From an uncultured Flavobacteriaceae bacterium (GTDB lineage: Bacteria > Bacteroidota > Bacteroidia > Flavobacteriales > Flavobacteriaceae), in NCBI GenBank assembly GCA_947498845.1, contig CANMLX010000001.1:1-64000 (forward strand): 64,000 nt of DNA. The letters run 5' to 3'. This document shows positions 28,292 to 37,018 of this stretch, one piece after another. The notes under the pieces are model-generated. The model was given only the letters and a program-made list of their open reading frames with translations. It made no database searches and was not told where the DNA came from. Position numbers and translations under genes: made by a program. Each line of letters opens with the position of its first letter. Position 1 is the stretch's first letter.

Positions 28292-28416
28292 TTTTGTGAT
28301 TCATTGGTCTCAAATTTAGTCGAAACTATGTACTTTAGTACATTTCGCTTTAGCTTCTAAAAACTTTTGAGACGAATTACACGAATTTACACAGATTTGA
28401 TTACGTATTTCACCTA

Positions 28417-28463
28417 GCAGACTTTCAGTCTGCGAACCAAACCTATGGACTTACAGTCCATAG
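28417..28463. terminator. Double hairpin at the 3' end of the flippase gene
   Basis: Two neighbouring stem-loops: GCAGACT-TTC-AGTCTGC (28417-28433) and CTATGGACT-TAC-AGTCCATAG (28443-28463). The second includes the flippase stop codon, so its last residues (NHYGL) are encoded by the hairpin. No long U-tract follows. It may be a repeat-derived terminator or mRNA-stabilising element. The rest of the gap 28145-28450 holds operator E and no ORF. Confidence 0.6.
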
Positions 28464-29689
28464 TGGTTTAGTTTAAAACATACCATTTGAATCGCTAAAA
28501 GCAATGCCATGGCTATAATTTGCATGTGAACCACTTGCGCTAAACTATCGTGAAAGAACATGACTAGAGCGACTTGTAGTATTCCAAATACGCCTGAAAT
28601 AATCACAGGGATATAGTTGTCTAAAGACAAGTAGTAGTAGGCAAAAATGTTAGATATGGCAAACAACGATGTGGCAATAGCGTATTGCCATAATAATGGT
28701 GCCATAGCGATATAGTGTTTACCAAATAAAAATTGAATTATAAATTCTGGAATGCTAAAACAGGCTATTACAATAGTTAAAGAAATAGCAGCTATATAGC
28801 TTATGTATTTAAATAGAATTGGCGCAGTTTCTTTACCTTCCTTTTTTAATTGTACAACGGTTGGTAATAATAGCATTACAAACATCCACGCTATAAAATA
28901 GACGATACGACCAATTAATGCTAAAGATGCATATAATCCCGCGTCGTACGATTCAAAATAGTGTTTTACCAAAAGAATATCACTGTTGTTTATCACAATT
29001 TGAGTGAGTTCGTAAAATGCTGTAATCACAAAAAAGTTGCGTATGGCTTTTTTATGTGTTTGTGGTATGATGTGTTGTTTTAGGCTTACTAAAGAAAACT
29101 TAAATGGTATTAAACCAAATACAAACGACATTACAATACCAATGGAAATAAGTACAGGTGATGTGATGTTACATAAAAATAATAATGCAAGCGTGATAAG
29201 TAGCCTACTTAACATTTCTGTTTGGTAACTGATGGCTAAGGATTTAAAGGCTTTTTTGCCTTGAAAAACACCTCTGTTCACACTCATTAAAAAATAAATG
29301 GGCACGCCACATCCAAATATTACAAACATAGTTGAAGATGAGGTGTTAAATATATTTTTTAAATGTGCTGAAAATGCAATAATTAGTATGCCAAAAATAA
29401 GCCCTACAATGGCTGCATGTTGATATACTTTGGATATAAATTTTTTAAACAATTCATGCTCAAAAAGCACAGAAAACTTGGCTGTTACTAATTGAAAGGT
29501 CATGGCAGCAAAACTCAATACTAACAAAAAGGTAATTAATACAGCAGCATCTGCAAAAGCTGCAGGGCCAAGTAATCTACCTAGTAGGAGATTGTATAAA
29601 TAATTACCTCCGTTTACTGCCAGAACACTTACCATAAATAACTGTTCTGGCATAATTTTTTTAGATTTTAATAGAGCTGCTAATTGCAT
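28451..29689 (-). CDS. Wzx/PelG-like polysaccharide flippase
   Basis: A 412-residue protein of about 12 membrane helices in the MATE/MVF flippase fold. It has the typical start (VSVLAVNGGNYLYNLLLGRLLGPAAFADAAVLI), in which the Gly-rich LGRLLGP block marks oligosaccharide flippases, and the mid-protein segment FYELTQIVINNSDILLVKHYF. It moves a lipid-linked or nascent glycan across the inner membrane. With the GT4 gene downstream, this pair resembles PelG/PelF of the Pel system in gene order and type, although Pel identity cannot be claimed from sequence alone. Confidence 0.88.
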   Translation of the reverse strand: MQLAALLKSKKIMPEQLFMVSVLAVNGGNYLYNLLLGRLLGPAAFADAAVLITFLLVLSFAAMTFQLVTAKFSVLFEHELFKKFISKVYQHAAIVGLIFGILIIAFSAHLKNIFNTSSSTMFVIFGCGVPIYFLMSVNRGVFQGKKAFKSLAISYQTEMLSRLLITLALLFLCNITSPVLISIGIVMSFVFGLIPFKFSLVSLKQHIIPQTHKKAIRNFFVITAFYELTQIVINNSDILLVKHYFESYDAGLYASLALIGRIVYFIAWMFVMLLLPTVVQLKKEGKETAPILFKYISYIAAISLTIVIACFSIPEFIIQFLFGKHYIAMAPLLWQYAIATSLFAISNIFAYYYLSLDNYIPVIISGVFGILQVALVMFFHDSLAQVVHMQIIAMALLLAIQMVCFKLNHYGL

Positions 29690-29750
29690 GACGGATAGAT
29701 TTGGGGTTGTATAATTTTTTGGGTTTCTAGTTAATAATTTAACATTCCTA

Positions 29751-30003
29751 ATATTCTCCTCCTTTAAAAGGAGGAGTGGTTTTATCCCCTAAGGGATAAA
29801 ATCGAGGTGGTTACTTATAACTATCATAATACTTTCGATTTCTCTTGAAGAATAAAGGATAAATCTTAAAAAAATGAATTCGTTTTTAAACCCTATTTAT
29901 TGATATTTATGGTCATAGGTTTTAGTAATATTGTTTATTTCAACCCTTCCGAATGTAATACTTTTTGTGAAGCATTACATCCACCTTCCCTTTTAAGGGA
30001 AGG
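29751..30003. repeat. Palindromic intergenic elements
   Basis: The 475-base gap 29690-30164 contains several short palindromes: CTCCTCCTTT/AAAGGAGGAG near 29755-29776, TTTTATCCC/GGGATAAAA near 29782-29803, TGTAAT/ATTACA near 29954-29980 and TTCCCTT/AAGGGAA near 29986-30003. These resemble the REP-like intergenic repeats common in Flavobacteriaceae. No ORF is supported here. Confidence 0.6.
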
Positions 30004-30164
30004 AGTTATTTGGGCTATTAGAAAAGGTTTATTTTAAATAGTATTACACTTATTTCATAAACGTCATTAACTTTTCTTTGTACTTTTTTCCAGAGACTAA
30101 AAATGAACTGTGTTTCTTTTTTAAGGTTTTTTTAGTTTTTAAACTAAAATTGAGTTCCTGTAAC

Positions 30165-30443
30165 TTACGCAGCAAGATTGCTTTTAAAGTCATTAAAAAT
30201 GTCTTTGCAACCGTTGCCAACTACATAAAAATCTTTATTGCTAATAAGTGCTGTGGTATATAACTCTCTAAAGACTCTCATCCCATTGCTGTCAATGTTT
30301 TTTACACCATCAATGTTAAGGGTAAGTTCTTTGGTGTAAAGAATAAGAAATTCTATATGATTTTTAAATTGCTTTACTGTAGAAGCATTAATAGATCCGT
30401 TAATAAAAAAAGTGCCGTTGTTGTCTTTGATTTTAAGTGCCAT
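30165..30443 (-). CDS. STAS-domain protein (anti-sigma-antagonist-like)
   Basis: A 92-residue cytoplasmic protein made only of a STAS domain: FFINGSINASTVKQFKNHIEFLI, then LTLNIDGVKNIDSNGMRVFRELY. The Ser in DSNGM lies where SpoIIAA-like proteins are phosphorylated. No RsbW-like kinase, phosphatase or sigma factor is adjacent. It is divergent from the TPR/beta-barrel gene and shares operator B, so it is probably a regulatory switch of the exopolysaccharide cluster rather than of a sigma factor. Confidence 0.85.
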   Translation of the reverse strand: MALKIKDNNGTFFINGSINASTVKQFKNHIEFLILYTKELTLNIDGVKNIDSNGMRVFRELYTTALISNKDFYVVGNGCKDIFNDFKSNLAA

Positions 30444-30484
30444 AATTTCTAGGTTTTAAATGTTGTTTTCAATGATTTCTGATA

Positions 30485-30554
30485 CAAAGATGGGACAACA
30501 CGCAACGGAAGACGCTCAAATTTCGGTGAGTAGCGGTTTGCTGTAGATGAATGA
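30485..30554. promoter_or_regulatory. Operator B between STAS and TPR/barrel genes
   Basis: Plus-strand repeats TCGGTGAGTAG (30523) and TAGATGAATGA (30544) are 21 bases apart. A minus-strand -7-like CATCTTTG lies at 30485-30492, 31 bases from the nearest repeat. The divergent plus gene begins at 30600, and TAACTTGC near 30570 is a weak -7 candidate for it. Confidence 0.72.
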
Positions 30555-30599
30555 AACAGGTTTTGGTCTTAACTTGCAGTATCACAAAAAACCCCAATC

Positions 30600-32645
30600 A
30601 TGAGCATTAAAAATAACATCTGTCTTGTCCTGTTTTTTACAATTACTTTTGGATATGGCCAAAACATGCAAACAGGATTTACGTTTCTTGAAACTGGAAA
30701 ATATAAGGAAGCCGTTTCCTTTTTTAAGACTATTTTAAAAGCGCATCCTAATAATAAAACTGCACAACTATGCTATGCTAGAGCAATTGGTTTATCTGGT
30801 GATGCTAAAATTGCAGTTAATTTATTTACAAACATGCTTAATCAATATCCTAACGATTTTGAAATTAAATTGAATTATGCAGAAAGCTTACTATGGCATA
30901 AAGACTTCGATTTAGCAAAACCTTATTATGAGGGTTTAATAAAAGAAGACAACCAAAATTTTTCTGCGCTTTTGGGGTATGCCAATACCTTATCTAACCT
31001 TAAGCAGTATGAAGCAGCTTTAGTTTATGTGAATAATGCTTTGGAGGTTTTGCCAGAAAACCCAAATGCACTCAATTCTAAAAAGTATATCTATTTAGGG
31101 TATGCTTACCAAAAACAACAAGCACAATTATTTGATGAAGCTGAAACACTTTTAAAAGAAAATTTAAAGTGTTTTAAAGGTGATAAGGACACGTTGTTAA
31201 ACTTGGCTAACCTGTATTTAATTACAGAAAAACTTGATAAAGCTAAAGCCACTTATACAGTTATAAGTGAAAGCCCAGAAAACGCCATTGAAGCTTTAAA
31301 TGGCTTATCTCTGGTAGAGCATTTAAAAGGCAAGGAAAAAGACGCTTTAAAATTAAGTGAAACAGCCTATAAATCGTTATCTACTATAAAAGATAGTACC
31401 TTGGTAAAACAAACCACCGAACGTTATATCCAAGCCTTAATTTGGAATAAAAAGTATGGCAATGCCCAATCCCTAATAGAGCGTTTAATGTCTCAAGAAC
31501 CTAATGCAAATTGGATTTTAGCCTTACGAGCAACCCTTTATAGTTATAAAAGCGACTTTAATAAAAGTTTAGCCGATTATAATCGCATATTAGAACAGGA
31601 TAGCACCTCTTTTGATGGCAACTTGGGAAAATCTAATGCGCTTAAAGCACTTGGGAGGTATAATGAAACTTATGCTTCGGCGAAGCGTACCTTAACGTTT
31701 TATAACCATCAAAAAGATGTTGTGCAATTTGTTAAAACATTGAACACCCTATTTACACCATTTGTAGAAACCAAAGCATCGTATAGTTTTGATAATGGTA
31801 ATAACTCTGCTTACCTATTTAAAGCGTATTTGGAATACCCAACGTCAACAACATTTAAATGGATAGCAGATTATGGGTATAGAACTACAAGTAATTCGGT
31901 TACCGATATTAAAGCCACGTCTCATAATTTTTCTTTAGGTTTGGGGTATCGATTATTGCCAAACATCACTTTTAAAGGAACAGCAGGTGTTATATCTGCA
32001 AAAACCGATACGAATAATTACACCCGGTTTTTAACAGATCTTTCTTTAAAGATCAAACCTTTTAAATTACAGACTTTAGATATAGGCTATAAACGAGATG
32101 TTCAAAACTTTAATGCAGAATTGTTAGATCGCGACATTGTGATGGATAATTTTTATGTGAATTATAACCTAAATACTAATTTTAATTTAGGTTGGTTTAC
32201 ACAATACTATTACACCACACAAAGTGATAACAATACAAGAAATTTATTATTTACTTCGTTGTATTACAATATTTTAACTCAACCCACTTTAAAAACAGGT
32301 TTAAACTACCAATACATTGCATTTAAAAACCAAGTGCCCACTATTTATTTTAGCCCAGAACGTTTTAATGCAGGTGAAGTTTTTATTAATTTGATTAAAG
32401 ATGAAGTGATCACTAAACCCAAAGCCTGGTTTTACGAGTTAACTGCTGCTACAGGCTATCAGTTTATAGAAAACAACGAGAAGCAAAGTACCTACCGCAT
32501 GCAAGGCAAGTTGGGTTATAAATTTTCTGAACGTTCTCTTTTAAACGTGTATGGCACCAGAAGTAATATTGCCTCGGCTACAGCTGCGGGATTTACGTTT
32601 ACAGAGGTGGGGGTGAGATTTAGGTGGTATTTGGAAGATAATTAA
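30600..32645 (+). CDS. TPR plus YaiO-like outer-membrane beta-barrel protein
   Basis: A 681-residue protein with a signal peptide (to about residue 20, FGYGQ), some ten TPR-type helical repeats (residues ~25-385, for example KYKEAVSFFKTILKAHPNNK and YAESLLWHKDFDLAKPYYEGLI), and a C-terminal beta-barrel of roughly 290 residues, rich in alternating aromatic strands and ending TEVGVRFRWYLEDN. This TPR-then-barrel design is that of exopolysaccharide export proteins BcsC, PgaA and PelB, and the barrel resembles the YaiO family. It is likely the outer-membrane exit channel or docking protein of the cluster. It ends with a 4-base convergent overlap with the HNH gene. Confidence 0.85.
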   Translation: MSIKNNICLVLFFTITFGYGQNMQTGFTFLETGKYKEAVSFFKTILKAHPNNKTAQLCYARAIGLSGDAKIAVNLFTNMLNQYPNDFEIKLNYAESLLWHKDFDLAKPYYEGLIKEDNQNFSALLGYANTLSNLKQYEAALVYVNNALEVLPENPNALNSKKYIYLGYAYQKQQAQLFDEAETLLKENLKCFKGDKDTLLNLANLYLITEKLDKAKATYTVISESPENAIEALNGLSLVEHLKGKEKDALKLSETAYKSLSTIKDSTLVKQTTERYIQALIWNKKYGNAQSLIERLMSQEPNANWILALRATLYSYKSDFNKSLADYNRILEQDSTSFDGNLGKSNALKALGRYNETYASAKRTLTFYNHQKDVVQFVKTLNTLFTPFVETKASYSFDNGNNSAYLFKAYLEYPTSTTFKWIADYGYRTTSNSVTDIKATSHNFSLGLGYRLLPNITFKGTAGVISAKTDTNNYTRFLTDLSLKIKPFKLQTLDIGYKRDVQNFNAELLDRDIVMDNFYVNYNLNTNFNLGWFTQYYYTTQSDNNTRNLLFTSLYYNILTQPTLKTGLNYQYIAFKNQVPTIYFSPERFNAGEVFINLIKDEVITKPKAWFYELTAATGYQFIENNEKQSTYRMQGKLGYKFSERSLLNVYGTRSNIASATAAGFTFTEVGVRFRWYLEDN

Positions 32646-33415
32646 TTTAAAAATCTTTCTTTATTATGATATTTCAAAAATTCTGTATCTGGTAGAAATT
32701 TAGTTGGTAGAATAATTTCTTTATTTTCATATTGCAAAAAATACTGTTCAATTGAGTTAGATTTTTTGTCTTTCAATAAAATTGGTGAAACTTTTATTCG
32801 GTAATTGGGAGTTACAGTAATTAAGCCATTTTCAAATGCTTTATCATGTAATGGATTCATTGCAATTCCATTTCTTGGGTTAAGTCTATTCTTTTTATCC
32901 AAACGCCATGGTTTAATATGGCCAGCGATCAATAATTCTGGTTTGCTTATTCCTGTGATACAACAAGTATTGTTATAAGAAGCTAGAATCATTTTCCTAA
33001 AAAAAGATTGATTAATTCTTTTTTTAACGAAAACTTTCTTTTCCAATCCCTCTCTTATTTGATGATCTATACCTGAAACGTTGAGTGTTTCAAGATTTTT
33101 ATCACTTAATTCTAAGAACAATTTTTCACTCTCAAAAGTAAGTTGCTTCCAATTACTATAAAACTCTTCCCATATCAATCTATCTAATTTACTGGAATTT
33201 GAAGCTCCTTTAATGCCTCTAGCCTTTAAACTAGGGTCTAGACTCGCAAAGTTAGCAAGTTTTAATGCTAGTGAACTTGGTGTTCTTTCAATAAACCCTG
33301 ATAATTCTATAATTTCAGGATTCGATTTGTGCATTTTACCAAAAGGTAATTTACAATAAAGATTTATAGCTAATAAAAGTTCGTTTCTTGTCCAAAGCCT
33401 TTGTCCTTTTTTCAT
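32642..33415 (-). CDS. HNH endonuclease (orphan restriction-like)
   Basis: A 257-residue protein with an N-terminal helical region (residues 1-115) beginning LWTRNELLLAINLYCKLPFGKM, and a C-terminal HNH_2-type nuclease domain (~135-235). The latter shows CCITGISKPELLIAGHIKPW, with the catalytic-type His in AGHI, and NPRNGIAMNPLHDKAFENGLI. Such proteins are predicted modification-dependent or type II restriction nucleases. No methyltransferase gene is nearby, so it is either a modification-dependent nuclease or an orphan. The 293-base upstream gap has no recognised feature. Confidence 0.85.
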   Translation of the reverse strand: MKKGQRLWTRNELLLAINLYCKLPFGKMHKSNPEIIELSGFIERTPSSLALKLANFASLDPSLKARGIKGASNSSKLDRLIWEEFYSNWKQLTFESEKLFLELSDKNLETLNVSGIDHQIREGLEKKVFVKKRINQSFFRKMILASYNNTCCITGISKPELLIAGHIKPWRLDKKNRLNPRNGIAMNPLHDKAFENGLITVTPNYRIKVSPILLKDKKSNSIEQYFLQYENKEIILPTKFLPDTEFLKYHNKERFLN

Positions 33416-33708
33416 TAAATTAAATTTGCATTATAAATTCACCAATACAGTTTTTATGTTGGCATTTATTAATTTGTGTTTGGTTTAAAATATCAGATAA
33501 ATCTAAAATAATTTTAGTCATGTTATTACATTAGAACAAGTTGTTTGATTTTCAGAATAATCATGATGATAATTTATCGTACAAAAAATAAATATTTTTC
33601 AAATACCATAATTCAAAACTAAATAAAGAGCAAAAAACTTACATTTAATGCTCTTTATTTGAATTAATCACTACAACTAATTACTAACCCCAATCTATTA
33701 TTTTTTTA

Positions 33709-36288
33709 TTAGTGTACCATTAATTTAATGGTTTTATACCTGGTTTGTTTGCTTTGTAGCTTACAGAAATAGAGTCCGGAACTTAAATTACTGCGTTTTA
33801 CAAGCAGTGTATTATTCCCTTTTACAACGTTTACAGGTATAATTCTTACTAGGCGTCCTAATTGGTTATATAGTTCTAAATCTAAAGTTTCGTTAACTGG
33901 TGCGGTAAAGGTTATGTTTGTATGTAATCGCATTGGGTTAGGTGAGGCTTCTGTTTTTAAACTATTTTCTTCATTTACATCTTCTACAGTTAAAGCCTTA
34001 CTTGTTGTAAAACGTACCTGTTCTAAACTAAAGGTTTTGGTTTGTGTTTCTCCGTTTTCAGCTAGCATGGTGTAGACTATAGAAGTGATATCGTTTGCCT
34101 GCATTTTAGTGTTGTTTATTGTAATAAAATCGGAGAAAAACAAGGTGTAATCCATCATATTTTCTGTTAGATTTATGGTTGTTTTATACTGTTCTTCCCA
34201 GTGGCTCACACTTTCTTTAACCAAGCGTACAATAAGTGTTCCTGTGCCTTTTGCTTTAAGTTTTAAACTGTTGTATTGCGATACATCAATGGGGTTAAAT
34301 TTTGGTGTTAACGCTCTATATGCTGCTACATAGGTATTGGTTGTAGCTTCTAGAGTGATATTACGTTCTATGGGATATTCATTATCGGTATAACTTTCAT
34401 TATTGGGCCATACATCAAAACGGGTTATGTTAGCTTGGGCGTTATCATACCCCCAAGGGCCGTCTGATAAAAACAGGTCGTCTGGCGTATTAATACCATC
34501 ACCAATTCTAAAGCCAACATCAAACAAATTACCAGCATCAACTTCTATATTAGAGATATAATTCCCATTTAAATCTATGTTTGTGGATACAAATTCTACG
34601 GGTTCTGTTTCGGTAGAACGCACACCGCCATCAAACTGTACTGCGTTACTTCTATTGGTATTTACAATTTGTAAATCTAACTTACCGTTATGGTATTTTC
34701 CTTTACGTACAAATACTGTTGGTGGTTTAGAGTTATTATAATTTGTAATTGGTTTTTGTAAGTCTAATAGGTGTAGCACTTCTTCGCCTAATTTCACCAA
34801 ATTATCTAATGAATTGGACCATATCTGGAAGTTGTAAAAAGGCACGTTTTTTTCATATTTATCTAAATTCCAGTGGCTTTCTATGCTGAAATTACTGTTC
34901 GTATTTGTAGTTTTTGCCGATAAACTCAATACAAATTCCTGAGAGCCGTCTTTATGTCTTATCTGCGCTTTAATAAATTGCTGTTCTCTAATTTCTATTG
35001 TAGATACTGCTATTAATTGCGCGCCTAATAATCTGTCGCAGATGTATTTAGTGTGTTCGTAAACGCCTTTATCTGTTTCTAAAACCATAATAGATCCTAT
35101 AGTTTCATTGTGTTTTAGATAATCTACAGCATATAAATTTTTTGCATTGGTAATGCCTATTAAATCTCTGGGTGATGATTCGATAACCTGGTCTTCGTTA
35201 ATTACATTTAATGGAATGAAATTCGTTAACTGAAACCCACTGTTTTTACCCGTTATTTTCTTACCGTATTTTGATGGTTTTGTAAAACGTTTTGCTTTTG
35301 CTTTGCTAAATTTATAGCTGTTTTTTGTACGATTAAAATTGCGTTTATTGATAAGTTGAGAGAGCCGGTTATTACTTTCCAAACCACCATCGTTACCGCT
35401 AGAAGTAGAAGCTTCAATAACAGGGCAAGCTGCTACGCCCGAACACGATGGATCTTCACAGTCTGTTAAACCATCACCATCATCGTCAATGCCATTGGTG
35501 CAATTTTCTTGAGGTACAGGTGCTGTTGGGCAACGCGCACCATCGTTTTGAGAACTTGAAGGCCCAAATGCAAATAGGTTTGATTCCATGGTATTTACAC
35601 TATCTAAATCTTGTACATTCTGGATTACGTAAATGGTTCCTGTTTGGTTAGCGGATACATAAAAACGCCCATCGGCATCAAAATATACGGCGCCATAAGT
35701 ATAATTTAATCCAGATAAAATAGGGACCTCACCAAGGTTTGTCATTGTGCCAGTTTCAATATTTATTCTATATAAATTGTTAGTTCCTTTTTCTACGGCG
35801 TATAATAACCCATCTACAGCATTAAATGCCCAATCATGGATGTTTATACTTATAGGTAAATCTTGGGTAGCTATGTGTTGCCCGTAGTTATTAGATTCTG
35901 GATTAACATCTATGGCATAGTACGTTGTACTGCCGCCTTTAAGATAGTATACACCATTGGCATTTATATCGCCTATGTATCTGTTATTTGTTGGTAACTC
36001 GTCTACATAAAAGGTTAAGGTTGAAAAGTCTTTGCCTATTCTAACAATAGATTTTGATGGGTAGCTTAATGAGCCCCAGATGTAACCATCGGCAGGATTG
36101 TAAGCGGTTGCATTAATTGAGCCTTCGGTGACATTGTTTGCTACGATATACGAATTTCCAGAGGCTAAATCTATAGCATATACATCGTTATACTGAAATA
36201 AGTAGGCATTATAGTCGCAGTTAAATGGTGTGTCTTGAGCGTGTAAACTTGATATAAATAAGGCTAATACTAGTAATGATTTTTTCAT
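33709..36288 (-). CDS. Large secreted T9SS protein under operator C
   Basis: An 859-residue protein with a signal peptide (MKKSLLVLALFISSLHAQ), a propeller-like N-terminal domain (~22-250, repeated YxxDxxxG blades such as NVYRIN-like and WAFNAVDGLLYAVEKGTNNLYRI), and a calcium-binding-type motif NGIDDDGDGLTDCEDPSC near 265-285. A long central region is followed by a beta-sandwich part (~640-770: ITLEATTNTYVAAYRALTP) and a C-terminal T9SS sorting domain (LELYNQLGRLVRIIP ... IKLMVH). It is exported through the outer membrane and probably held at the surface. The 21-bp operator upstream ties it to the exopolysaccharide genes, so a matrix or adhesin role is inferred. Confidence 0.85.
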   Translation of the reverse strand: MKKSLLVLALFISSLHAQDTPFNCDYNAYLFQYNDVYAIDLASGNSYIVANNVTEGSINATAYNPADGYIWGSLSYPSKSIVRIGKDFSTLTFYVDELPTNNRYIGDINANGVYYLKGGSTTYYAIDVNPESNNYGQHIATQDLPISINIHDWAFNAVDGLLYAVEKGTNNLYRINIETGTMTNLGEVPILSGLNYTYGAVYFDADGRFYVSANQTGTIYVIQNVQDLDSVNTMESNLFAFGPSSSQNDGARCPTAPVPQENCTNGIDDDGDGLTDCEDPSCSGVAACPVIEASTSSGNDGGLESNNRLSQLINKRNFNRTKNSYKFSKAKAKRFTKPSKYGKKITGKNSGFQLTNFIPLNVINEDQVIESSPRDLIGITNAKNLYAVDYLKHNETIGSIMVLETDKGVYEHTKYICDRLLGAQLIAVSTIEIREQQFIKAQIRHKDGSQEFVLSLSAKTTNTNSNFSIESHWNLDKYEKNVPFYNFQIWSNSLDNLVKLGEEVLHLLDLQKPITNYNNSKPPTVFVRKGKYHNGKLDLQIVNTNRSNAVQFDGGVRSTETEPVEFVSTNIDLNGNYISNIEVDAGNLFDVGFRIGDGINTPDDLFLSDGPWGYDNAQANITRFDVWPNNESYTDNEYPIERNITLEATTNTYVAAYRALTPKFNPIDVSQYNSLKLKAKGTGTLIVRLVKESVSHWEEQYKTTINLTENMMDYTLFFSDFITINNTKMQANDITSIVYTMLAENGETQTKTFSLEQVRFTTSKALTVEDVNEENSLKTEASPNPMRLHTNITFTAPVNETLDLELYNQLGRLVRIIPVNVVKGNNTLLVKRSNLSSGLYFCKLQSKQTRYKTIKLMVH

Positions 36289-36308
36289 GGTCTTATGGGT
36301 TTATACCA

Positions 36309-36377
36309 CAAAACTATATGTTAAAAGACGCTAATATTTTGTTTTTCGGTAGGTGAAAATTTAGTGTAGATGAATGG
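36309..36377 (-). promoter_or_regulatory. Operator C and promoter of the 859-residue T9SS gene
   Basis: Plus-strand repeats TCGGTAGGTGA (36346) and TAGATGAATGG (36367) are 21 bases apart. On the minus strand TAGTTTTG at 36309-36316 is a perfect TAnnTTTG -7 element, 30 bases from the nearest repeat. The ATG follows at 36288. Confidence 0.78.
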
Positions 36378-36407
36378 TTGTTTTAAGGCGTTTAACTTTT
36401 TTATAGC

Positions 36408-36508
36408 ATGTGATTTATCCTAACGTCGAAATGATTCTAAAAGTCTAAATTGAATTGTGTTAGTCATGTCGATCCCGAAGTTTCGGGAGAGATATCGCAT
36501 TACAATTG
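36408..36508. repeat. 101-bp direct repeat, copy 1 (GIY-YIG flank)
   Basis: Identical at every base to 36897-36997. It contains the palindrome CCCGAA-GT-TTCGGG and starts of arms such as GTCATGTCGA that pair with TCGAAATGAC just past the copy (up to about 36556), so the copy is part of a larger fold-back element of the TTCGAAATGAC type common in Flavobacteriaceae. Confidence 0.95.
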
Positions 36509-36570
36509 GGGCCGTGGACGACAAAACAATGTGATTTCTCACATGCGTTCGAAATGACTATGTCTATTAA

Positions 36571-36870
36571 TTAAAACACTTCATTATTGAGTGTTTCCCA
36601 TTTTGGATTAAATTTAGAAATCAATTTATTTTTCTTTTCTCTCCTCCACTTTTTTAGTTCTTTTTCTCTTACGATACCTAATCTTGGAAACTCAAAAGTT
36701 TCATAATACACCAAATAAATACAACCATATTTTCCAGCAAATGATTTTTTAGCGTTTTGAGAATCAAAATAGTGTTGAGACAATCTGTTCTGGATATTGT
36801 TAGTAAAACCAATATATAAGGTAGTTCTATATTTGTTTGTGGTTATGTAAACGAAATATTTATGCTGCAC
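36571..36870 (-). CDS. GIY-YIG nuclease-domain protein, between direct repeats
   Basis: A 99-residue stand-alone GIY-YIG protein of the UvrC-N/URI type. The signature pair is YFVYITTN and TLYIGFTNNIQNRLSQH, followed by the conserved Glu-rich helix (REKELKKWRREKK). Single-domain GIY-YIG proteins are very common in Bacteroidota; function is unproven but nuclease activity is likely. It lies between two perfect 101-bp direct repeats (36408 and 36897), which separate it from both neighbours. A paralog with its own flanking repeats is at 44643-44933. Confidence 0.88.
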   Translation of the reverse strand: MQHKYFVYITTNKYRTTLYIGFTNNIQNRLSQHYFDSQNAKKSFAGKYGCIYLVYYETFEFPRLGIVREKELKKWRREKKNKLISKFNPKWETLNNEVF

Positions 36871-36896
36871 GACTATAGTATTAATAATTACTCTTA

Positions 36897-36997
36897 ATGT
36901 GATTTATCCTAACGTCGAAATGATTCTAAAAGTCTAAATTGAATTGTGTTAGTCATGTCGATCCCGAAGTTTCGGGAGAGATATCGCATTACAATTG
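36897..36997. repeat. 101-bp direct repeat, copy 2 (GIY-YIG flank)
   Basis: A perfect second copy of 36408-36508, ending 21 bases before the stop end of the LytTR gene at 37019. The pairing right half of the palindrome seen beside copy 1 is missing here. Confidence 0.95.
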
Positions 36998-37018
36998 AGA
37001 ACTTTGAATAACAAATGC

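Noticed and set aside
26918..32645. Calling these genes pelF, pelG and pelB
   Set aside because: Only gene type and order are similar; lengths and sequence blocks do not justify the symbols.
36571..36870. UvrC-like excision nuclease subunit
   Set aside because: Only the GIY-YIG domain is present; the other UvrC domains are absent.
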